From an uncultured Oscillospiraceae bacterium (GTDB lineage Bacteria; Bacillota; Clostridia; Oscillospirales; Oscillospiraceae): 15,727 nt of DNA. The number at the start of each line of letters is the position of its first letter. The first letter of the stretch is position 1. Location of the stretch: NCBI GenBank assembly GCA_934621665.1, contig CAKTUT010000019.1, forward strand, positions 1 through 15,727, in the 5' to 3' direction. A program made the translations under genes and the position numbers. The notes under the pieces were generated by a model. The model saw only the letters and a list, made by a program, of their open reading frames with translations, ran no database searches and was not told where the DNA came from. Positions 1-7,939 of this stretch are shown here, one piece after another.

Positions 1-68
1 GTACAGGACTCGAACCTGTGACCCCATGCACGTCAAGCATGTGCTCATACCAGCTGAGCTAACTGTCC
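1..68 (-). tRNA. tRNA-Val (anticodon GAC), 3' end cut by window
   Basis: Read on the minus strand, the sequence folds as a tRNA. The 5' acceptor strand is GGACAGT (68-62), followed by T8-A9. The D arm is GCTC/GAGC with GG in the loop. The anticodon stem CATGC/GCATG encloses the loop TTGACGT, so the anticodon is GAC (valine). The T arm is ACAGG-TTCGAGT-CCTGT. Only the first two bases of the 3' acceptor strand (AC) are inside the window, so about five bases and any CCA lie beyond the left edge. The two visible 3' bases pair with the 5' acceptor end. No odd base is seen in the conserved positions. Confidence 0.95.
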
Positions 69-80
69 ATCGCGGGAATC

Positions 81-109
81 ATTATATATAAAACCCGCAC
101 GTTTGTCAA
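81..109 (-). promoter_or_regulatory. Consensus sigma-A promoter of tRNA-Val
   Basis: On the minus strand TTGACA (109-104) is followed after exactly 17 bases by TATAAT (86-81). Both hexamers match the vegetative consensus perfectly. The predicted start falls about 6-8 bases before the tRNA 5' end, leaving almost no leader for RNase P to remove. It lies in the 50-base gap between the tRNA and the end of the DUF3810 gene, so the tRNA is probably transcribed independently. Confidence 0.85.
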
Positions 110-118
110 GGCTGAATT

Positions 119-1189
119 TCAGCTTTTCACGTTTTCTTTTTGATACCACGCAATCAGCAGGTCGGCGACCTCGCCGTAGCTCTGCACGCCGGACTCCTCC
201 GAGAATGCTTTCAGATACATGTCGTTCACCTTTTGCGCCGCATCCTGCACCTTGCCCTCATACTGGGCATAGTGGCGGTTGGCTGCGGCGATGTCGGCGC
301 GGACGGCGGAGGGCAGCGCATTCCAGATTTCCGTCGCGGCGGCAGAGTCGGCCTTGTACAGCGCGTTGTGGCAGTAGACATAGGCGGCCATCGCACCGGA
401 ATAGCGGAACTCTGCGCTGCTGTTTTCCATGCATGCCAGATATGCGCAGAAATTTGCCTCGTCCTCGGCGGCCACAGCCTGCCGGTGGCCAATTTCGTGA
501 CACATGGTAAACGGAATCCACGCCTCATAGGTGTCCGGGTTGACGCATGACTCGCCCGTCAGGCAGATGAAAATGCCCGTCGTGCCAAAGCGGCTGAACA
601 GCGGCCACGACAGAATGCGTTTGACGCGCACGGTTGAGCCGTCAAACTGCGCATTTGTCTCTGCCAGCGTTTTATAGCCCTCGCCCGCCTGCTTTGCAAG
701 TGTGCCAAAGTCAGAAAAGTGTGCCAGTTCCTGCTCGTCACGCGTGACCTGATCGGACAGTGCCGTGACCTGCGCGGCATAATAGCGCGTGGCGTCGGCC
801 AGCTCGGCGCGCGAATATTCGCGCACGTCAAGCGAAAGCGACTGTGCAATGCCGGGGCCAAAGTGGTTGAGCCCCCAAAGTCCCACAAATGCGAATACGA
901 TCACGCTCGCCGCCAGCACAACGCCCGACAGCCACAGGAAAAAGCCGCGCCGCTGCGAAAACGTGCGCACCAGCGTGTAGATCATCCATAAAATCGCCAG
1001 CAGCGCCGCAATTTCCCAGACAGCAAACGGCACGACGGCTGTGGCGCTTGCGATAGATGCAAGAATTTTGCGCGAGAACGCCGGGTAAAATGAAAATACA
1101 AACTCCGGCGCGGTCATGGCAGCGGCGACCATCACGCCGGTCAGCACCAGAAAAATTGCGGATAAAATCAGTCGGCCTATTGTTTTCAA
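119..1189 (-). CDS. DUF3810 family membrane zinc-metallopeptidase-like protein
   Basis: 356 residues. Three hydrophobic segments (about residues 5-25, 52-76 and 84-108) precede a soluble domain. That domain holds HEIGH at 231-235 and a downstream DEANF (E244), the HExxH...E arrangement of gluzincin metallopeptidases. DUF3810 proteins have this layout; their substrate is not known to me, so peptidase activity is inferred from the motif. The start is a TTG codon. It is preferred because AGGAG sits 9 bases upstream on the minus strand and the reading frame begins with a Lys-rich N-terminus leading straight into a membrane segment. The gene is divergent from glyS and convergent with nothing; its stop lies ten bases from the -35 of the tRNA promoter. 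Full length for the family, no damage seen. Confidence 0.85.
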   Translation of the reverse strand: MKTIGRLILSAIFLVLTGVMVAAAMTAPEFVFSFYPAFSRKILASIASATAVVPFAVWEIAALLAILWMIYTLVRTFSQRRGFFLWLSGVVLAASVIVFAFVGLWGLNHFGPGIAQSLSLDVREYSRAELADATRYYAAQVTALSDQVTRDEQELAHFSDFGTLAKQAGEGYKTLAETNAQFDGSTVRVKRILSWPLFSRFGTTGIFICLTGESCVNPDTYEAWIPFTMCHEIGHRQAVAAEDEANFCAYLACMENSSAEFRYSGAMAAYVYCHNALYKADSAAATEIWNALPSAVRADIAAANRHYAQYEGKVQDAAQKVNDMYLKAFSEESGVQSYGEVADLLIAWYQKENVKS

Positions 1190-1224
1190 TCAAAAGAACT
1201 CCTTGCTTTTGGGAATACGATGGC

Positions 1225-1253
1225 AGTATAGCACAAAGTGCGGAAAAACAAAA
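1225..1253 (-). promoter_or_regulatory. Probable promoter of the DUF3810 gene
   Basis: On the minus strand TATACT (1230-1225) is preceded by TGC, giving an extended -10 element. The -35 is poor: TTTTGT lies 17 bases upstream within a T-rich stretch. The -10 lies about 35 bases before the TTG start. It shares the 160-base divergent region with the glyS promoter. Confidence 0.5.
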
Positions 1254-1282
1254 GCGTTTGCGCAAAAAATCCGGCAGCGCGG

Positions 1283-1310
1283 TTGACTTTACGCCGCATA
1301 TCATTATAAT
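1283..1310 (+). promoter_or_regulatory. Sigma-A promoter of glyS
   Basis: TTGACT (1283-1288), a 16-base spacer and TATAAT (1305-1310). The transcript would start near 1317, about 33 bases before the glyS ATG. That leaves room for only an SD site (AGGAGG, 1333-1338) and no T-box leader. Confidence 0.8.
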
Positions 1311-1349
1311 TGAATCCAGTAAACAGCTCGTCAGGAGGATAAGCTTATT

Positions 1350-2768
1350 ATGATGAAGAGTTCAGAAAAATCCATGGATAAGATCATTGCCCTGTGTAAA
1401 AACCGCGGCTTTGTCTTTGCCGGTTCCGAAATTTACGGCGGCCTTGCCAACAGCTGGGACTACGGCCCTCTTGGCGTGGAATTCAAAAACAACGTAAAAA
1501 AAGCATGGCTGAAGAAGTTCGTGCAGGAGAGCCCCTATAACGTCGGGCTTGACGCGGCCATTATCATGAATCCGCAGACGTGGATCACCACTGGCCACGT
1601 GTCCAGCTTCTCCGATCCGCTGCTCGACTGCAAGGCCTGCAAGGCGCGCCACCGCGCCGACAAGCTCATCGGTGAGGAGCACCATGAGGTGAACGTTGAC
1701 GCCATGAGCTTTGACGAGATGGACAAGTTCATCGCCGAGCACGAGGACATCGTATGCCCCGTCTGCGGCAAGCATGACTTTACCCCCATCCGCAAGTTTA
1801 ACCTGATGTTCAAGACGGCCATCGGCGTCACCGAGGACTCGTCGTCCACATGCTATCTGCGCCCCGAAACTGCGCAGGGCATTTTCGTCAACTTCCAGAA
1901 CATCCAGCGTACTACCCGCCGCAAGCTGCCGTTTGGCGTGTGCCAGGTGGGCAAGGCATTCCGCAACGAAATCACGCCGGGCAACTTCACGTTCCGCACG
2001 CGCGAGTTTGAACAGATGGAGTGCGAATTCTTCTGCAAGCCCGGCACAGATCTGGAATGGTTCGCCTACTGGAAGGACTACTGCGTGAACTGGCTCAAGA
2101 GCCTTGGCCTGCATGAGGAGAACCTGCGCCTGCGCGATCATGAGCCGGCAGAGCTGGCGTTCTATTCCCGCGCCACCACCGATATCGAATATGCGTTCCC
2201 GTTCACCGACTGGGGCGAGCTGTGGGGTATCGCCGACCGTACCGACTATGACCTCAAGCGCCATCAGGAGGCCTCCGGCAAGGATCTGACCTACTTCGAT
2301 CAGGAAAAGAACGAGCACTACATCCCCTATGTCATCGAGCCGTCGCTTGGCTGTGACCGCGTGGCGCTTGCGTTCCTGTGTGAGGCATACGACGAGGAGG
2401 TCATCGACGCGGAGAAAAACGACGTGCGCGTGGTTCTGCATCTGCACCCGGCGCTTGCGCCGTATAAGGCGGCGATTCTGCCGCTGTCGAAGAAGCTGGC
2501 TGAGCCCGCAAAGGAAATCTATCAGCAGCTGTGCAGCGACTTTATGCTGGACTATGACGAGACCGGCTCAATCGGCAAGCGTTATCGCCGCGAGGATGAG
2601 ATCGGTACGCCGTACTGCATCACGGTTGACTTTGACACCGTGGGCGATCCCGAAAAAGGCATTGCCGCCGACAACGCCGTTACCGTCCGTGACCGCGACA
2701 CCATGCAGCAGGTTCGCGTTCCCATCAGCGAGCTGAAAGCATGGCTGACGGAAAAGACGAAGTTCTGA
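1350..2768 (+). CDS. glyS: Glycyl-tRNA synthetase (alpha2 type, class II)
   Basis: 472 residues, close to the usual length of single-chain bacterial/archaeal-type GlyRS (also named GlyQS). It charges tRNA-Gly with glycine using ATP in the cytoplasm. Visible class II signatures are motif 2 (FRNE, F204-E207, followed by [14 protein letters not shown]) and motif 3 (GCDRVALAF from G334). Two CxxC pairs (C94/C97 and C136/C139) lie in the insertion between motifs 1 and 2 and may bind zinc. The C-terminal third, from about residue 365, is the anticodon-binding domain. ATG at 1350 is the listed start; a second ATG at 1353 is equally possible, and AGGAGG at 1333-1338 serves either. The gene has its own promoter and a GC-rich hairpin after the stop. 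It appears intact. Confidence 0.97.
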   Translation: MMKSSEKSMDKIIALCKNRGFVFAGSEIYGGLANSWDYGPLGVEFKNNVKKAWLKKFVQESPYNVGLDAAIIMNPQTWITTGHVSSFSDPLLDCKACKARHRADKLIGEEHHEVNVDAMSFDEMDKFIAEHEDIVCPVCGKHDFTPIRKFNLMFKTAIGVTEDSSSTCYLRPETAQGIFVNFQNIQRTTRRKLPFGVCQVGKAFRNEITPGNFTFRTREFEQMECEFFCKPGTDLEWFAYWKDYCVNWLKSLGLHEENLRLRDHEPAELAFYSRATTDIEYAFPFTDWGELWGIADRTDYDLKRHQEASGKDLTYFDQEKNEHYIPYVIEPSLGCDRVALAFLCEAYDEEVIDAEKNDVRVVLHLHPALAPYKAAILPLSKKLAEPAKEIYQQLCSDFMLDYDETGSIGKRYRREDEIGTPYCITVDFDTVGDPEKGIAADNAVTVRDRDTMQQVRVPISELKAWLTEKTKF

Positions 2769-2788
2769 TATTCGAATGACCGCAAAAT

Positions 2789-2820
2789 CGGCGGCACGGC
2801 CAGGCCGCGCCGCCGGTCTT
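2789..2820 (+). terminator. GC-rich hairpin between glyS and the ACT-domain gene
   Basis: The arms 2789-2801 (starting CGGCGGC) and 2803-2815 (ending GCCGCCG) form a long stem with one A-C mismatch and a small loop. They are followed by GTCTTATTCT, a weak U-rich tail. It could be an intrinsic terminator or a partial attenuator. The next gene starts 28 bases later, and I see no good promoter after the hairpin, so read-through is plausible. Confidence 0.5.
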
Positions 2821-2843
2821 ATTCTAAATATGGAGGAAATACC

Positions 2844-3119
2844 ATGGAAATGACCGCAATTCTTACCGTTGTCGGCCCTGACCGCGTGGGCATTATCGCG
2901 GAGGTGTGCACATTGCTGGCTGAGCTGAACATCAGCGTAGACGAGATCAGCCAGACCATCATGGGACAGATGTTCACCATGATCATGCGCGTGCACGCCG
3001 TGCCCGGCGCACCGGAATTTGACGATGTGCGTGACCGCATGAACAAAAAGGGCGACGAGATGGGGCTGTCCATCCGCATCCAGCGCGAGGACATCTTCAA
3101 CGCTATGCATACGATTTAA
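2844..3119 (+). CDS. ACT domain protein (UPF0237 family)
   Basis: 91 residues, a single ACT domain. The opening beta strand and turn ([17 protein letters not shown]) carry the usual ligand-loop G-D-R-x-G-I pattern, then comes a helix, a second strand with [11 protein letters not shown], and a C-terminal helix and strand. ACT domains bind small ligands, mostly amino acids, and regulate a partner. The family is typically encoded just before a UPF0210/PFL-family protein in Firmicutes, as it is here, which suggests the two act together. The ligand is unknown. GGAGG at 2832-2836 gives a well-placed SD for ATG 2844. The stop codon is embedded in the SD (AAGGAG) of the following gene, so translation is probably coupled. 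Confidence 0.92.
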   Translation: MEMTAILTVVGPDRVGIIAEVCTLLAELNISVDEISQTIMGQMFTMIMRVHAVPGAPEFDDVRDRMNKKGDEMGLSIRIQREDIFNAMHTI

Positions 3120-3129
3120 GGAGCGTGCC

Positions 3130-4488
3130 ATGCTGAATCACTCTGATATCATGTCTACGATCAATATGATCGACCACCAGCATCTGGACATCCGAACCAT
3201 TACCATGGGCGTGTCGCTGCTTGACTGCGCCGACCCCAATCCCAAGGCCTGCGCGCAGAAGATTTATGATAAAATCTGCCGCAGCGCGGAAAAGCTTGTC
3301 CCCACCGGCTGCCAGATTGAGCGGGAGCTTGGAATCCCCATTGTCAATAAGCGTATCTCCGTTACACCCATCGCGCTTGTCGCCGGAGCGTGTGAGACAG
3401 ATGATTTTGTGCTCTTTGCCGCAGCGATGGATCGCGCGGCGGAAAGCTGTGGCGTTGATTTTATCGGCGGCTTTTCGGCGCTGGTGCACAAGGGCTTTAC
3501 CTCTGGCGACTGGCGGCTGATTGCGTCAATTCCGCAGGCACTGGCCGAGACAAAAATTGTCTGCTCCAGCGTCAATGTCGCCAGCACCAAGGCCGGTATC
3601 AACATGGACGCCGTGCGCCTGATGGGGCAGACAATCAAGCAGACGGCCGCGCTGACCGCCGATTCTGACGGCCTTGGCTGCGCCAAGCTTGTCGTATTCT
3701 GCAACGCTGTGGAGGATAACCCCTTTATGGCCGGTGCGTTCCACGGCGTGGGCGAGGCCGAAACGGTGATCAACGTCGGCGTTTCCGGCCCGGGCGTTGT
3801 GTATCACGCGCTGCAATCGGTCAAGGGGCGCCCCTTTGACGAGGTAGCCGAGACAATCAAGAAAACGGCGTTCCGCATCACGCGCATGGGTCAGCTGGTG
3901 GCGCAGGAGGCGGCACACCGGCTCGGTGTACCGTTTGGCGTGGTCGATCTGTCGCTTGCACCCACGCCCGCCGTCGGCGACAGCGTGGCGCGGATTCTGG
4001 AGGAGATGGGACTTTCCGTCTGCGGCCAGCACGGCACAACGGCGGCGCTGGCGCTGCTGAACGACGCGGTGAAAAAGGGCGGCCTGATGGCCTCAGGCTC
4101 GGTTGGCGGCCTTTCGGGCGCATTTATCCCGGTGTCGGAGGACGAGGGCATGATCGCCGCCGCGCAGAGCGGCGTATTGACGCTTGACAAGCTGGAGGCC
4201 ATGACGTGCGTGTGCTCCGTGGGCCTGGATATGATCGCCGTCCCCGGCGATACGAGCGCCGAGACCATCGCGGCCATCATCGCGGATGAAGCCGCCATCG
4301 GCATGGTCAACAGCAAAACAACTGCTGTCCGCGTCATCCCCGCGCCGGGGAAAACGGTGGGCGAGAGCGTGGAGTTCGGCGGCCTGCTCGGCTCTGCGCC
4401 CATCATGCCGGTGCATCCAGAGAGCGCAGCGGCGTTTATCGCCCGCGGCGGGCGGATTCCCGCGCCGATGCAGAGCCTGAAAAATTAA
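3130..4488 (+). CDS. UPF0210 / PFL family protein
   Basis: 452 residues, the normal length of the family. The N-terminal signature is clear ([15 protein letters not shown], about residues 19-33), followed by long Gly/Ala-rich helices and a conserved C-terminus with [13 protein letters not shown] and [11 protein letters not shown]. From memory, solved members have a fold resembling pyruvate formate-lyase-type barrels. I see no clear glycyl-radical loop, so this is not taken to be a radical enzyme. Function is undetermined in the literature I know. It is the constant partner of the ACT-domain protein upstream, from which it is separated by 10 bases with a shared stop/SD. The start ATG 3130 is set by AAGGAG at 3118-3123. 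Nothing looks damaged. Confidence 0.92.
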   Translation: MLNHSDIMSTINMIDHQHLDIRTITMGVSLLDCADPNPKACAQKIYDKICRSAEKLVPTGCQIERELGIPIVNKRISVTPIALVAGACETDDFVLFAAAMDRAAESCGVDFIGGFSALVHKGFTSGDWRLIASIPQALAETKIVCSSVNVASTKAGINMDAVRLMGQTIKQTAALTADSDGLGCAKLVVFCNAVEDNPFMAGAFHGVGEAETVINVGVSGPGVVYHALQSVKGRPFDEVAETIKKTAFRITRMGQLVAQEAAHRLGVPFGVVDLSLAPTPAVGDSVARILEEMGLSVCGQHGTTAALALLNDAVKKGGLMASGSVGGLSGAFIPVSEDEGMIAAAQSGVLTLDKLEAMTCVCSVGLDMIAVPGDTSAETIAAIIADEAAIGMVNSKTTAVRVIPAPGKTVGESVEFGGLLGSAPIMPVHPESAAAFIARGGRIPAPMQSLKN

Positions 4489-4496
4489 AAATAACA

Positions 4497-4644
4497 GGGG
4501 CAGGTGTCTTTGGTGCACCTCCCGTAAGGGCGGACGACGCTGCCCGCCCACTGTTTGCGATTACCACCGCGCCGTGCCTTTGGCGGCCTGCTTTTTCTGT
4601 CTTGCCAGAAAAAGCAGGTCTGCGAAGCAACGGCTTGTTTTTTT
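4497..4644. repeat. Structured intergenic element with several stem-loops
   Basis: The 248-base gap 4489-4736 has no convincing gene but much pairing. Stem A: GGG-c-AGGTG (4498-4506) with CACCTCCC (4516-4523), one bulged base. Stem B: GGGCGG (4528-4533) with CCGCCC (4544-4549). Stem C: a perfect 13-bp repeat, CCTGCTTTTTCTG (4587-4599) with CAGAAAAAGCAGG (4606-4618), extendable by G-U and G-C to 15 bp. Then a short AAGC/GCTT stem (4625-4636) runs into seven T (4638-4644). The last part could terminate the PFL-family transcript. The whole could be a dispersed intergenic repeat or a structured RNA; the sequence alone does not decide. The rest of the gap (4645-4736) is AT-richer and may carry a promoter for the next gene, but I could not place good hexamers. 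Confidence 0.45.
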
Positions 4645-4736
4645 CATCTTGCTGTGGAAAACGATCGAAAAATGTAGTAAAATCAATAAAACAACGTTCC
4701 GCTGCGACGCATAGAATGTCGCAGGGGGTGTCTGGC

Positions 4737-5054
4737 ATGGAAGACGTAATTCTGTGTGTGCTGGCCTCGTGCGGCGTAGCGATGATTTTATGGTGCATGA
4801 CGGGATGGGCGCTGCTGCCGCAGCGCGGCCGTCAGGTGACGATCCTCTATGCCTCCGGTGACGCGATGGCGCTGGAGCAGCGTGTGCGCGCGCAGCGGTG
4901 GCTGCGGCAGAGCGGGCTTACGGGCGGACGGATTATTCTGGCCGACTGCGGTCTGACGGCGGAGGCGGCGGAGCGGGCAAGACGGCTTTGCCGGGAAAAT
5001 CGAATCGAATACTGCCGCGTGGAGGAGCTTCCAGCGCGGCTGGAAGCGGAGTAA
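4737..5054 (+). CDS. Small membrane-anchored protein of unknown function
   Basis: 105 residues; I do not recognise the family. Residues about 4-27 form one hydrophobic segment with three Cys. The rest is a soluble alpha/beta-looking tail: a strand (VTILYASGD), an Arg-rich helix, a strand (GRIILADCG) and another helix (TAEAAERARRLCREN), ending in acidic residues. The start ATG 4737 is chosen over in-frame upstream codons because AGGGGGTG (4723-4730) is a good SD six bases before it, and upstream codons fall in the hairpin element. The stop is three bases before the recD2 start, so it is probably co-translated with the helicase. It may work at the membrane with its neighbours, but this is guesswork. 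Confidence 0.75.
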   Translation: MEDVILCVLASCGVAMILWCMTGWALLPQRGRQVTILYASGDAMALEQRVRAQRWLRQSGLTGGRIILADCGLTAEAAERARRLCRENRIEYCRVEELPARLEAE

Positions 5055-5057
5055 GCG

Positions 5058-7277
5058 ATGGCGGAACAAGAACAGATCATGATACAGGGCTCGGTGCAGA
5101 GCGTGGTGTTTCAGAATCCGGAGAACGGCTATGCCGTGCTGCGCCTGCAAACGGATGACGGCGAGGCGATTACGGTTGTGGGCACAATTCCCATGACCGT
5201 AGTTGGCGAGCGGCTGGTTGTGGTGGGCAAGTGGGGCTATCACGCAAGCCACGGCAGACAGTTTGAGGCGGAGTTCCTGGAGCGGCTGATGCCCGAAACC
5301 ACGCGCGAGATCTATGCCTATCTTGCTTCCGGCGCGGTAAAGGGTATCGGCGAAAAGACGGCGGCCAAGATTCTGGAGCTGTTCGGCACACAGGCGCTTG
5401 ACGTTCTGGAAAACGAGCCGGAGCGGCTTGAGGTGATCGGCGGCATTTCGCACCGCCGCGCCATGGAGATCGGGCAGAGCTTTCGCAAGCAGGCCGGTAT
5501 TCGCCGCCTGATTGAATTTTTAACGCTTCACCACCTGCCGGCGGAGCTGGCGGTGCGGCTCTACCGTGTTTACGGCGATCTGGCCGCCGACGCGCTGCGT
5601 GACGATCCGTATCTTCTGACTGAGCCGTATTTTGGCGCGGATTTTTCAGTGGTGGACGCGTTTGCACTGGAGCTGGACGTAGACGCGGACGACGAGCGCC
5701 GCGTAGAGGCGGGCGTCTTGTTCGAGCTGTCCTATAACCTTGGAAACGGACATACCTTTATCCCGCAGGACAAGCTGATTGCCGCCACGGCGGCGCTTTT
5801 GAGTCTGCCGCATGAGACCATTGCGGCGGCGCTGGTGCGTCTTTGTGAGCAGGAGCGGATGCGGCAGGATACCGTGGCGGGACTGACGGCGTGCTATTTG
5901 CCGGAGTTTTACGAGGCGGAAACATATATTGCCGAACGTCTTTTGCAGATGGCAAGCGTCACGCTTCCCGAGCCTGTGCGGCTGGAGCAGATGGTGCGCG
6001 CAGCGGAGGCGTCGCAGGGCATTGCCTATGCCGAGAGCCAGCGGCAGGCGATCCGTGATGCGGCGACAAACCGGCTGCTGCTGGTGACCGGCGGCCCGGG
6101 CACTGGTAAGACGACTGTTATGACGGGAATTTTAAACCTGTTTGATCAGATGAAGCTGAAAACGCAGCTGGCCGCGCCGACCGGCCGCGCGGCAAAGCGT
6201 CTGGGCGAGGTGACCGGCCGTGAGGCCACCACAATTCACCGGCTTTTGGAGGCACAGTTTGACCCGGAGACCGGCATGATGTCGTTTGTCCACGACGAGG
6301 ACGAGCCGCTCAAGTGCGACGCAATGATCATTGACGAGACGTCGATGGTGGACCTGCAGCTGATGCTGTCGCTGCTGCGGGCGCTGCGGCCGCAGTGCCG
6401 GCTGATTCTGGTGGGCGACCCTGATCAGCTGCCGTCGGTTGGCGCGGGCAACGTCTTTTCGGATATTATTCGCAGCGGCGTGGCAAAAACTGTCCGCTTG
6501 ACTGAGATTTTCCGGCAGGCGCAGGAGAGCCTGATTGTCATGAATGCGCATGCCGTCAACCGCGGCGAGCTGCCGGTGCTGACAGTCAAGGACCGCGACT
6601 TCTTTTTTATGAAGCGCCGCAGCGGCGAGAGCGTGGTGCAGACCATTCAGGAGCTGTGCGCCACGCGGCTGCCAAAAAATATGCACATCCCGGCGGAGGA
6701 CATTCAGGTGCTTTCGCCCACGCGCCGCCACGAAACGGGCACGCAGAGCCTGAACCGCGCCTTGCAGGCGGTGCTCAATCCGCCCACGCCCGGAAAGCGC
6801 GAAAAGCAGTTCGGCGATTTTTCTTACCGTGAGGGCGATCGGGTGATGCAAATCCGCAATAACTATGATATAATGTGGAAAAAGTCCGGCGGCGTTGGCG
6901 CGGGAACGGGTATTTTCAACGGCGACGTTGGGAAAATTACGCATATTGACTTTGCAAACGAAACACTTACCATCGTCTTTGACGACCGTGAGGCCGAATA
7001 CGGCTTTGATATGCTGCGCGAGCTTGAGCCCGCATATGCCATGACCGTGCACAAAAGTCAGGGAAGCGAGTACCGCGCCGTCATTCTGGCGGCGTTCAGC
7101 GGCTCACAGCTGCTTTTGACGCGCAGCATTCTCTATACCGCCATCACGCGTGCGCGCGAGCTGCTGATTATTGTCGGCAACGAGGAGGTCATTGCCGCCA
7201 TGGTGCGCAATGATCGCCAACAGCGCCGCTACAGCGGGCTGAAGCTGCGGCTGGAAAAGGGCGAGGACAATGGTTAA
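5058..7277 (+). CDS. recD2: RecD2-type ATP-dependent DNA helicase (SF1B)
   Basis: 739 residues, usual for RecD2/RecD-like helicases without RecBC. In order: an N-terminal OB-like beta domain (about 1-75), a helix-hairpin-helix (GAVKGIGEKTAAKIL from residue 92), a second helical region to about 330, and then the motor core. Motifs: Walker A GGPGTGKTT (345-353), motif II DETS (426-429), motif III GDPDQLPS (from 453), motif V TVHKSQGSEY, and motif VI YTAITRAREL (from 693). These proteins unwind DNA 5' to 3' and protect genome stability; the role is known for the family, not shown here. ATG 5058 is three bases after the previous stop and has a GGAG-like SD in the end of that gene. The last eight bases overlap the next gene, so the cluster is an operon. 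Confidence 0.96.
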   Translation: MAEQEQIMIQGSVQSVVFQNPENGYAVLRLQTDDGEAITVVGTIPMTVVGERLVVVGKWGYHASHGRQFEAEFLERLMPETTREIYAYLASGAVKGIGEKTAAKILELFGTQALDVLENEPERLEVIGGISHRRAMEIGQSFRKQAGIRRLIEFLTLHHLPAELAVRLYRVYGDLAADALRDDPYLLTEPYFGADFSVVDAFALELDVDADDERRVEAGVLFELSYNLGNGHTFIPQDKLIAATAALLSLPHETIAAALVRLCEQERMRQDTVAGLTACYLPEFYEAETYIAERLLQMASVTLPEPVRLEQMVRAAEASQGIAYAESQRQAIRDAATNRLLLVTGGPGTGKTTVMTGILNLFDQMKLKTQLAAPTGRAAKRLGEVTGREATTIHRLLEAQFDPETGMMSFVHDEDEPLKCDAMIIDETSMVDLQLMLSLLRALRPQCRLILVGDPDQLPSVGAGNVFSDIIRSGVAKTVRLTEIFRQAQESLIVMNAHAVNRGELPVLTVKDRDFFFMKRRSGESVVQTIQELCATRLPKNMHIPAEDIQVLSPTRRHETGTQSLNRALQAVLNPPTPGKREKQFGDFSYREGDRVMQIRNNYDIMWKKSGGVGAGTGIFNGDVGKITHIDFANETLTIVFDDREAEYGFDMLRELEPAYAMTVHKSQGSEYRAVILAAFSGSQLLLTRSILYTAITRARELLIIVGNEEVIAAMVRNDRQQRRYSGLKLRLEKGEDNG

Positions 7278-7932
7278 ATGGCTGGACGCGCTGCTTGATC
7301 TGCTGTATCCGCCGCGCTGTCAGATCTGCCACGCGCTCATTTCGCGGCGGGAAAAGCCGGTGTGCGCCAGATGCATGGACACGCTGCCGGAGCACGACGG
7401 CGCAGACCCGGAGGTCGCAGGCGCGTCGCGGTGCGTCGCCACGCTGTATTATGAAAACGATGTGCGCGAGTCGTTTCACCGCTATAAATTCGGCGGCATG
7501 GACTACTATGCGCCGCTGTATGGAAAATGGATGGCGGCGACCATCCGCGATAAGCTGGCGGATCGGTATGATCTTATCACATGGGTTCCGGTCAGCAAAA
7601 AGCGCCGCCGTCAGCGCGGCTATGATCAGGCATATCTGCTGTGTCAGGCCGCGGCGCGCGAGCTTTCGCTTACGCCGGTGCGGACGCTGGAAAAGCACAC
7701 GGACAACCCCGCGCAGTCGGGACTGAACAGCGCGGCTGAGCGCCGTGCCAACACGCACGGCGTATATTGCGCCGTCAATACCGAACGCTTCTGCGGCAGG
7801 CGCGTTTTGCTGATTGACGATATCGTCACAACCGGCGCAACGCTTTCGGAATGCTGCCGCGTGCTGCGTGAGGCCGGAGCGGCAGACGTAGTCTGCGCGG
7901 CGCTGGCCACGCCCCGGATAAAGGAAAGGTGA
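7270..7932 (+). CDS. comFC: ComF family phosphoribosyltransferase-like protein
   Basis: 220 residues. The N-terminus has a four-Cys zinc-ribbon-like pair (C17/C20 and C32/C35). The C-terminal part is a type I phosphoribosyltransferase fold with the PRPP loop VLLIDDIVTTGAT (179-191). ComFC is a cytoplasmic protein needed for DNA uptake in naturally competent bacteria; relatives are widespread in bacteria not known to be competent. No comFA helicase is next to it here; instead it overlaps the end of recD2 by eight bases. GAGG (7263-7266) is close to the start, and an upstream AAAAGGG may also help. The length is normal and all key residues are present. Confidence 0.92.
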   Translation: MVKWLDALLDLLYPPRCQICHALISRREKPVCARCMDTLPEHDGADPEVAGASRCVATLYYENDVRESFHRYKFGGMDYYAPLYGKWMAATIRDKLADRYDLITWVPVSKKRRRQRGYDQAYLLCQAAARELSLTPVRTLEKHTDNPAQSGLNSAAERRANTHGVYCAVNTERFCGRRVLLIDDIVTTGATLSECCRVLREAGAADVVCAALATPRIKER

Positions 7933-7939
7933 AAATATC

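Noticed and set aside
109..127. GCTGA/TCAGC inverted repeat at the end of the DUF3810 gene as its terminator
   Set aside because: Only five pairs, with no T-run in the minus-strand direction; the T-rich flank is on the wrong side.
1362..2447. Long minus-strand reading frame of 361 codons opposite glyS
   Set aside because: It lies wholly within glyS, whose protein is unmistakable; open antisense frames are common in GC-rich genes, and the translation shows no recognisable domain.
4602..4736. N-terminal extension of the small protein before recD2
   Set aside because: The extension starts inside the loop/stem of a perfect hairpin and has no SD, while ATG 4737 has a good one.
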